Shown piece by piece: positions 58,028 through 64,000 of a stretch of 64,000 nt of DNA; within the stretch, counting starts at the first letter, position 1; every line of letters begins with the position of its first letter. Under the pieces are notes generated by a model, which saw only the letters and a program-made list of their open reading frames with translations, had not been told where the DNA came from and searched no databases. The translations under genes and the position numbers were made by a program. Source of the stretch: Oscillibacter valericigenes (GTDB lineage Bacteria; Bacillota; Clostridia; Oscillospirales; Oscillospiraceae); NCBI RefSeq assembly GCF_016902445.1, contig NZ_JACSNX010000013.1:1-64000 (forward strand), read 5' to 3'.

Positions 58028-60709
58028 ATGAGAACAGACAGGATCTGGAAAAAAAGTGCCGTCGTCTGGCTGCTGTGCGCAGTGTGCCTGATGACAGCTG
58101 CCTGCAGCAGTGCCGGCAGCAGCGCCGGCACTGACAGCGGCGAGGCCATCGATCTGAACGCACCGGACGCCGTGATCGCCGCCGAGGTGGGGACGACCAC
58201 CGAAAGCGACGCCCGCAGCGCCTATCCAAACGCCCAGATCGTCTATGTGAACAGTGCCACTGACGGCCTGCTGGCCGTCACCTCCGGTAAGGTGGACGCA
58301 TATGCCATGAACCTGACGGCCTATGAGAGCAGCGTGGAGTCCCAGCGCAGCGATGTGACCCTCCATCCTGACGGCGTCGTGGGAACGGGCGGTGACGTGG
58401 CGGTGGGCATCAGCCCGGTGACGGAGCTTTCCAATGCGGCGGAGCTCATCAACGGCTTCATCGCCGAGATCAAGGCCGACGGCACCCTGGATGACATGAA
58501 CCGCCGCTGGGAGACGGAGCACGACTATACGATGCCGGAGATCCCCGTGCCGGAGAATCCGGACTTCACCATCCGGGTCGGCACCACCGGCGCCGCAGAG
58601 CCCTATTCCTTCTATCAGGACAACGAGCTGGTGGGCTTTGACCTGGAGCTGATGTACCGCTTCGCCCTCTGGTGCAACGCGGAATTGATCATCGACGTGT
58701 ACGACTGGTACGGCATCATGCCCGCCTGCACCTCCGGCAAGGTGGACTACATCATGTCCAACCTCTTTGCCACAGAGGAGCGGCGGGAGGCCATGGACTT
58801 TTCCGACCCCTACAAGATCGTCCGGACTGTCATGGTCGTGGCCAACGCGGAGGCTCCTGCGGAGGAGGGCTTCCTGGACAGCATCCGATCCAGCTTTGAA
58901 AAGACGTTCATCCGGGAAAACCGCTGGCAAATGATCCTCAGCGGCCTGCTGGTGACGCTGGAGATCTCCCTGCTCTCAGGGATCCTGGGCACGGCGCTCG
59001 GCTTTGGCCTGTGCCTGCTGCTGCGCAGCCGGCGCCGTGCGGTGTCCGGTGCGGCCAGAGTCTTCTGCCGGATCATGGAGGGCGTGCCCAACCTGGTCGT
59101 GCTCCTCATCGTGAACTTCGTCATCTTTGCCTCCTCCGACATCGAGCCCATCGCCGTGGCAGTGATCTCCTTCTCCGTGATCTTCGCCGTAGCCGTGGCC
59201 GGGACCCTGAACACCGGCATCAACGCGGTGGACAGCGGCCAGTGGGAGGCGGCGTCCGCCCTGGGCTTCGGCAGGGCTGCCAGCTTCCTCCATGTGGTCC
59301 TGCCCCAGGCCGTCCGCCATGTGCTGCCGATCTACAAGAGCGAAGTGGTGTCCATGATCAAGATGACCTCCATCGTGGGCTACATCTCCATCCAGGACCT
59401 GGCCCGGGCAGGGGATCTGATCCGCAGCCGCACCTTCGAGGCCTTCTTCCCCCTGATCGCCACAGCCGTCATCTACTTCGCCATCTCCTCCGCCGTGGCG
59501 GGAGCCATCGGCAGGATCGAGCTGAACATCGACCCCCGCCGCCGTCCCCGGCGGCTTCCCAAGGGTGTAGTCGCGGCTGACCGCCCGGCCGCTCCGGCCG
59601 CCCCATCCCAGGTGTTTGAGGAGGGCGAGCTCATCCGGATCGAGCACCTCAAAAAGGCCTTCCCCAACGTCACCCCTCTCACGGATGTGAACACCTCCAT
59701 CCATCGGGGAGAGGTCATCACCATCATCGGCCCCTCCGGCACCGGAAAATCCACCCTCCTGCGGTGCGTCAACCGGCTGGAGACGCCCACATCCGGCGCC
59801 ATCCTGGTCCACGGAGAGAACATCTGCGACAAGAAGGCGGATCTCAACGCCCTTCGCCGCCGCATGGGAATGGTGTTTCAGCAGTTCAATCTTTTTGACC
59901 ACCTGACCATCATCGAAAACATCATGCTGGCGCCCACTCTGATCCGGAAGATGCCCCGGCAGGAGGCCTACGAAAAGGCCATGGGACTTCTGAAAGCCGT
60001 TGGCATGACGGAGAAGGCGCTCAGCTACCCGGACGAGCTCTCCGGCGGTCAGAAGCAGCGGGCGGCCATCGCCAGGACCCTGGCCATGGAGCCGGAGATC
60101 GTCCTCTTTGACGAGCCCACCAGCGCCCTGGACCCCACCATGGTGGGTGAGGTCCTCACGGTCATCCGGCAGCTGGCGGCCCGGGGCCTCACCATGATGA
60201 TCGTCACCCACGAGATGAAATTCGCGCGGGACGTGTCCACCCGGGTGTTCTACATGGATCAGGGCGTGATCTACGAGGACGGCGCTCCAGAGGAGATCTT
60301 CGAGCACCCGGAGCGGGATCTGACCCGGGCGTTCGTCAAGCGTCTGAAGGTCCTCTCGATCACCATCACCAGCCCGGACTACGATTTCATCGCCGTCACA
60401 GAGCAGCTCCAGCAGTTCGGCGAGAAGCAGCTCATGCCCCGCCGCCAGCTGGACAACATGCGCCGGGCCTTTGAAGAGATCTGCGCCACCAACGTGATCC
60501 CCAACAGCGCCGGCGACTATGAGCTGCACATCACCGCCGAGTACTCCGAGGAGACCGGGAAGGCACAGATGCGCTTCACCTGGGGCGGAGCGCCCTTCAA
60601 CCCCCTGGAGGAAGGCGACGAGCTCTCCGTAAAACTCCTGCAGGGCTACTTCTCCGAGTCCCAGTACCGGTATGGGGATAACGAGAACGATCTGACCGTG
60701 TTCCTGTAA
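58028..60709 (+). CDS. Single-chain amino-acid ABC importer (SBP-permease-ATPase) with RsbW-like tail
   Basis: 893 aa. Signal and lipobox [11 protein letters not shown]_bac_3-like region to about 285 ([38 protein letters not shown]); permease about 295-515 with EAA loop [20 protein letters not shown]; ATPase about 530-775 with [17 protein letters not shown] and [12 protein letters not shown]; then a 115-residue RsbW-like domain ([32 protein letters not shown]). The order SBP, permease, ATPase, RsbW-like matches the three genes at 46312-48911, so this is their fused paralogue. GGAGAGGAG precedes the ATG. Confidence 0.9.
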   Translation: MRTDRIWKKSAVVWLLCAVCLMTAACSSAGSSAGTDSGEAIDLNAPDAVIAAEVGTTTESDARSAYPNAQIVYVNSATDGLLAVTSGKVDAYAMNLTAYESSVESQRSDVTLHPDGVVGTGGDVAVGISPVTELSNAAELINGFIAEIKADGTLDDMNRRWETEHDYTMPEIPVPENPDFTIRVGTTGAAEPYSFYQDNELVGFDLELMYRFALWCNAELIIDVYDWYGIMPACTSGKVDYIMSNLFATEERREAMDFSDPYKIVRTVMVVANAEAPAEEGFLDSIRSSFEKTFIRENRWQMILSGLLVTLEISLLSGILGTALGFGLCLLLRSRRRAVSGAARVFCRIMEGVPNLVVLLIVNFVIFASSDIEPIAVAVISFSVIFAVAVAGTLNTGINAVDSGQWEAASALGFGRAASFLHVVLPQAVRHVLPIYKSEVVSMIKMTSIVGYISIQDLARAGDLIRSRTFEAFFPLIATAVIYFAISSAVAGAIGRIELNIDPRRRPRRLPKGVVAADRPAAPAAPSQVFEEGELIRIEHLKKAFPNVTPLTDVNTSIHRGEVITIIGPSGTGKSTLLRCVNRLETPTSGAILVHGENICDKKADLNALRRRMGMVFQQFNLFDHLTIIENIMLAPTLIRKMPRQEAYEKAMGLLKAVGMTEKALSYPDELSGGQKQRAAIARTLAMEPEIVLFDEPTSALDPTMVGEVLTVIRQLAARGLTMMIVTHEMKFARDVSTRVFYMDQGVIYEDGAPEEIFEHPERDLTRAFVKRLKVLSITITSPDYDFIAVTEQLQQFGEKQLMPRRQLDNMRRAFEEICATNVIPNSAGDYELHITAEYSEETGKAQMRFTWGGAPFNPLEEGDELSVKLLQGYFSESQYRYGDNENDLTVFL

Positions 60710-60815
60710 GGCAGCACCGCTTTCTCAAAAATGCAGATCCCTGCCGGCTCAGGCCCGGCCGGGCGTTCTTCACAAAGATAATCTCCGGCCCCTCCGGTGG
60801 TCTCTTCCGGCGGAA

Positions 60816-60848
60816 GGCCCTGGGACCGTAATGGTCCCAGGGCCTTTT
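60816..60848 (+). terminator. Terminator after the fused importer
   Basis: A 12-bp stem GGCCCTGGGACC/GGTCCCAGGGCC with GTAAT loop and TTTT tail. Confidence 0.88.
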
Positions 60849-60931
60849 CCCATCTCAACGGATGGGGTCTCCTCTGGTCATCCATTCAAAAGATCCCGGG
60901 ATGCCGCTCCTTATCCGCCGGCCTCCCAGGC

Positions 60932-62080
60932 TCAGCTTCCGAACACCTCTGCGGCCCGGCGCATATTCTCCATCACCGGGACGCCGAAGGGGCACCGCTT
61001 CTCACACGCCCCGCAGGAGATGCACTCCCCGCCGTGGTGGGGCAGCACGGCGTAGTGCTCCCGGACCGTCTCCGGCAGCTCCCCCTGGGCCCGGGCCAGA
61101 TTCAGGAACTTTGTGACGCCGGCCACGTCGATGCCCACAGGGCAGGGGGCGCAGTGTCCGCAGTACATGCAGTGGCCCACCCAGCTGATCTTGGGCAGGG
61201 CGGCAAACGCGGCGGCATAGTCCCGCTCCTCCTCCGTCGCCGTCTCATAGGCGATGCTGGTCTTCAGCTCCTCCAGATTCCGGGCGCCGGACATGACGGA
61301 GGCCACGCCGGGCCGGGTCAGGGCGTAGTGGAGGCACTGACAGAGCGTCAGGGCCTTTCCCGCCGGGGAGAGCTCCGCGCTGAGCAGGTTCCCGCCGCCG
61401 AAGGCCTTCATCACCGTGATGCCCACCCCCAGCCGCTGGCAGGTCTCGTACAGCGCCTGCCGCTGGGGGGCCATGTTCACCAGGGGCTGCTCATAGTTCT
61501 TCTCGTTCCACAGCTGCTCCACGTCCTCCCCCGCGGGCTGGAGGTCGTAGCAGGGGTTGATGCTGAACATCAGCACCTCGATGGCACCGCTGTTCACCGC
61601 CGCCAGGGCCACCTCCGGGTTGTGGCTGGAGAGGCCGATGGCCCGGATCACGCCCTGGGCCTTCAGCTCTCTGGCGTAGTCCAGGACGCCGCCGGTGCGC
61701 ACCGTCTCCCAGTCGGCCAGGGAGTCCACATAGTGGATCATGCCGATCTCCGCATGGTCCGTCTCCAGCCGCCGGAGCTGGTCGCTGAAGCCCTCCTTCA
61801 CCTCCGCCAGATCCCGGGTGCGCTTGTACTGCCCGTCCTTCCAGATGGTGCACAGGTGGGCCTGGAGGACGAACTTCTCCCGCCGCCCCCGCAGGGCCCG
61901 GCCCAGGTTGGAACGGAACTCCGGATTGGGGGTGTACAGGTCGATGCAGTTGACCCCGCCCGCCTCCATGGCGTCCACCAGCTTCTCCACCTGCGCATAG
62001 GGCTTGTCCACAAAGCCCTCACAGCCCATGCCGATCTCGCTGACCAGCAGGCCGGTCTTTCCAAGCTGACGATATTCCAT
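60932..62080 (-). CDS. Aldo/keto reductase with C-terminal 4Fe-4S ferredoxin domain
   Basis: 382 aa. The AKR barrel has EYRQLGKTGLLVSEIGMG at the start, NCIDLYTPNPE and IGLSSHNPEVALAAV. Residues 295-375 carry CMYCGHCAPCPVGIDVAGV and CISCGACEKRCPFGVPV, two 4Fe-4S binding motifs. Start MEYRQLG with GGAGGCGG upstream. Such enzymes are frequent in anaerobes; substrate unknown. Confidence 0.92.
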   Translation of the reverse strand: MEYRQLGKTGLLVSEIGMGCEGFVDKPYAQVEKLVDAMEAGGVNCIDLYTPNPEFRSNLGRALRGRREKFVLQAHLCTIWKDGQYKRTRDLAEVKEGFSDQLRRLETDHAEIGMIHYVDSLADWETVRTGGVLDYARELKAQGVIRAIGLSSHNPEVALAAVNSGAIEVLMFSINPCYDLQPAGEDVEQLWNEKNYEQPLVNMAPQRQALYETCQRLGVGITVMKAFGGGNLLSAELSPAGKALTLCQCLHYALTRPGVASVMSGARNLEELKTSIAYETATEEERDYAAAFAALPKISWVGHCMYCGHCAPCPVGIDVAGVTKFLNLARAQGELPETVREHYAVLPHHGGECISCGACEKRCPFGVPVMENMRRAAEVFGS

Positions 62081-62386
62081 TTTACCGCCTCCATGTCTGT
62101 TTTCTGATACTTTATCGCATTCCGGCCGGTTTTGCAACCGCCCGGCGGTCTCCGCCGCTTTCGTTCTGCGCAGGCAGCACGAGCGCCGGGCCGGAGTGTC
62201 CTCCTTGCCCCGGCGTGATGGAAGGATCTCCATCCGGGACTCGCTGCGCTGCCGGCGGGCGGGTCCTTCGGCGTGCCATGCGGTCTGCCGCACGCCAAAA
62301 ACGTGCCGGAGGATGTGCTGCGGTTTTTGGATCTGGTCCGAACGCAGCTGGCAGAGGCCCCTGACCGGTGCTGTCTTCCATACAAT
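62081..62386. other. Gap without a convincing gene
   Basis: Plus-strand open frames cross this stretch but lack ribosome sites. One begins MPCGLPHAKNVPEDVLRFLD at 62273 and then runs over the terminator. Confidence 0.5.
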
Positions 62387-62430
62387 GACCGCCGCCGGAC
62401 CCGGCCGGGTCCGGCGGCGGTCAGTTTTTT
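62387..62430 (+). terminator. Strong hairpin with T-run
   Basis: Perfect 16-bp stem (62387-62402 with 62407-62422) and GGCC loop, then six T on the plus strand. On the minus strand no T-run follows, yet it sits right after the stop of the 62434 gene, so it may still protect that mRNA end. Confidence 0.75.
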
Positions 62431-62433
62431 CAG

Positions 62434-63726
62434 TTACTGGAAGGTGGCCTGGGAGAGGTCCAAAGGCTGGCCGCAGGGGTTATCGATGTCCGTGCCGTTG
62501 CCCACAAACCGGCAGCCGGACAGTTCCAGAATGTCCTCCGTGGGCTCCCCCTCGATGAGGATGGCCGTGCCGTTGTGGAGGAAGGTGTTGTCCGGGGAGA
62601 CGCCGTTGAAGAAGCTTACCTGGTTGGTGTTGTAGTGGACGGCCATGTCGTTGCCCTCAAAGAAGCAGTTGGTGTAGGCGATGCCGCCGGGGTACCCAGA
62701 GCCATGACTCAGGATGGCAGTCTGCCACCCGGTAAAACGGCAGCCAATGGTCCAGGTCCGCCGGGCGGTAGTCAGAGCCATCCCGTCGCCGCTGCCCGCG
62801 AAGTCGATGTCATAGAGATAGGTGATCCAGTTGACGCCCCCCGGGTTCACCTGGACGGTGCCGGTAAAGGTGGTGCGGCCCTCTCCATCCGTATTGCCGT
62901 ACAGGTTCACCGGCCGTTCGGTGATGGACAGAGTCCCCTCATAGGTGACGGCAGGCAGGTGGATGTTCACCACGTCGTATTCTCCCACCCGGTCCCCTAT
63001 GGAGTCCACCAGAACCTGAAGGTCCTCTGTGGTGTCCATGGGCACGTCCTCCGGATAGATGTCCACGGTCTCGATCAGGTCCACATTGAGTGTCTGATGG
63101 AGCAGGATCACGTCCCCGTTGTCCATGGTGATGGTCCAGGTGCCCTGGGCGGAGTTCTCCCGGCCCAGAAAGTGGGTAAAGCTGGTGAGGGCGGCGTCGG
63201 GGGCATAATCGTCGTAGGCTGGCGGGTCGTAGGTGATGTAGCCGGAGGGATCGTCCGGCGTGTCAAACTCTGCCGTGACCGACGCCACCTTCCGCAGAAA
63301 AATCTCCCCGGCATTGGTGCCGGTGTCCTTGTGGTGGATGAAAAGGCAGACGGGGAAAGTGTACTCATCGTCTTTTTCCGCTTGCTGGGTGATGACGGGG
63401 GCGGGGTCATAGGGAGTATCCAGCCAGCTCAGGAGGAGCTGATAGGTGCCGTCCTCGTCGGTGTAGATCACCTCTCCCGTGCCGCCGTCGTCGTAGACCT
63501 GGGGCCGGGTGGAGAGGTACCAGCCCGCTCCCGCCGCCCCCAGCGCCAGGGCCAGGAGCAAGATGGGGAAGGCCCTGCGCAGGGCCTTCCGCCATCGGTA
63601 CGATGGCGGCGAAACCTTCTGCCGCTGGTTGACGCTCCGGGCGCAGAAGGGGCAGAAGGAGGCCTCCTCCGGCAGCTCCGCGCCGCAGTAGGGGCATGTG
63701 CGCCTGGTCGTTCGATCCTGTTGCAT
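62434..63726 (-). CDS. Zinc-ribbon membrane protein with beta-helix ectodomain
   Basis: 430 aa. An N-terminal zinc ribbon (CPYCGAELPEEASFCPFC) is followed by a membrane helix (AFPILLLALALGAAGAGWYL, about 50-70). The outside part begins with a beta-rich region and ends in a right-handed beta-helix-like series (LYGNTDGEGRTTFTGTVQVN, CRFTGWQTAILSHGSG, CFFEGNDMAVHYN). It starts one base after the stop of a Ser/Thr kinase gene and could be its substrate or partner. Confidence 0.75.
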   Translation of the reverse strand: MQQDRTTRRTCPYCGAELPEEASFCPFCARSVNQRQKVSPPSYRWRKALRRAFPILLLALALGAAGAGWYLSTRPQVYDDGGTGEVIYTDEDGTYQLLLSWLDTPYDPAPVITQQAEKDDEYTFPVCLFIHHKDTGTNAGEIFLRKVASVTAEFDTPDDPSGYITYDPPAYDDYAPDAALTSFTHFLGRENSAQGTWTITMDNGDVILLHQTLNVDLIETVDIYPEDVPMDTTEDLQVLVDSIGDRVGEYDVVNIHLPAVTYEGTLSITERPVNLYGNTDGEGRTTFTGTVQVNPGGVNWITYLYDIDFAGSGDGMALTTARRTWTIGCRFTGWQTAILSHGSGYPGGIAYTNCFFEGNDMAVHYNTNQVSFFNGVSPDNTFLHNGTAILIEGEPTEDILELSGCRFVGNGTDIDNPCGQPLDLSQATFQ

Positions 63727-63727
63727 A

Positions 63728-64000
63728 TCAGAGAGCCTCCATCAGCTGCAGCACGCTCTGGTACCGCTTTTTGGGGTTCACCTGGGTGCACCGGGTGACG
63801 ATCCGCCCCATCCGGCCCTCCGCCAGCTTTTTGGAGGGGTGCTCCCCGGTGAGCATCACGTTGATGAGGATGCCGGTGGCGTAAATATCCGTCCGGGTGT
63901 CCGACTGGGACAGGCCGTACTGCTCCGGGGCGGCGAAGCCGGCGGTGCCCAGCACCTGGGTGTCGGTGTCCTCCTCCGGCTTGTAGAGCCGGGCGGCGTC
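63728..64000 (-). CDS. Ser/Thr protein kinase, C-terminal part (cut by window edge)
   Basis: 91 codons to the stop, open to the right edge. VLGTAGFAAPEQYGLSQSDT and TDIYATGILINVMLTGEHPS are the activation segment and helix F of Hanks-type kinases, followed by RIVTRCTQVNPKKRYQSV. No extra C-terminal domain, so it is a short cytosolic form. Operon with the zinc-ribbon protein. Confidence 0.88.
   Translation of the reverse strand, partial: DAARLYKPEEDTDTQVLGTAGFAAPEQYGLSQSDTRTDIYATGILINVMLTGEHPSKKLAEGRMGRIVTRCTQVNPKKRYQSVLQLMEAL

Noticed and set aside
46312-60709. Classical sigma-B operon
   Set aside because: No sigma factor gene is present and the RsbW-like domains are mainly on transporters.
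62273-62635. Plus-strand 120-codon frame starting MPCGLPHAKN
   Set aside because: No ribosome site, and it reads through a strong terminator and antisense to the beta-helix protein gene.
1-64000. CRISPR array, rRNA genes, insertion sequences
   Set aside because: No regularly spaced repeats, rRNA sequence or transposase genes were found in the window.

Overview
The window is GC-rich bacterial DNA with clostridial-type signals: strong AGGAGG ribosome sites, a SpoIIE/RsbW/STAS partner-switching set, and PBSX-like phage genes with B. subtilis Xkd counterparts. It most resembles a gut Oscillospiraceae-type Firmicute (inference from gene style, not from a database match).

Region A (1-9.3 kb) is a catabolic operon on the minus strand. 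In transcription order it encodes a D-2-hydroxyacid dehydrogenase, a complete tripartite tricarboxylate transporter (TctB, TctA, TctC), an HpcH/HpaI aldolase, an RraA-family aldolase/decarboxylase, an Ldh2-type dehydrogenase and the start of a second D-2-hydroxyacid dehydrogenase. It is headed by a near-perfect sigma-54 promoter. A divergent PrpR-type sigma-54 activator (PrpR_N, PAS, AAA+ with GAFTGA, Fis HTH) is the obvious regulator. The substrate is probably a small 2-hydroxy acid.

Region B (9.5-9.9 kb) holds tRNA-Met(CAT), tRNA-Glu(TTC) and tRNA-Val(CAC) behind one promoter. tRNA-Val is the attachment site of Region C, a 36-kb prophage (9847-45859) bounded by a 32-bp direct repeat. Its order is: two coupled tyrosine recombinases, a quiet stretch, a short structured RNA candidate beside a low-GC DUF3800 gene, a repressor, a rightward early promoter with operator repeats, several small XRE proteins, a replication protein with internal iterons, DnaB, ParA, an unusual ParB-XRE fusion, small early genes, an HUH-type Rep-like protein, HNH, TerS/TerL, portal, protease, capsid, connectors, contractile tail sheath and tube, a frameshifted tail chaperone, tape measure, XkdP/Q/R/S/T-like baseplate, a three-HTH sigma-like regulator, tail-tip genes, holin and amidase. 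An identical 17-bp palindrome occurs six times across the prophage, always in the same orientation.

Region D (46.2-60.8 kb) is the most unusual part. Two paralogous polar amino-acid ABC importers flank a sensor kinase/response regulator pair and a convergent operon of STAS antagonist, MATE exporter, GH3 acyl-acid amido synthetase, SpoIIE phosphatase and RsbW-like kinase. Both ABC ATPases and the MATE exporter carry extra C-terminal RsbW-like (HATPase) domains, so partner switching appears to be wired into transporters, and no sigma factor is encoded nearby. A nearly identical 18-bp operator lies upstream of both importer loci. Region E (60.9-64 kb) has an iron-sulfur aldo/keto reductase, a zinc-ribbon/beta-helix membrane protein and the end of a Ser/Thr kinase gene.
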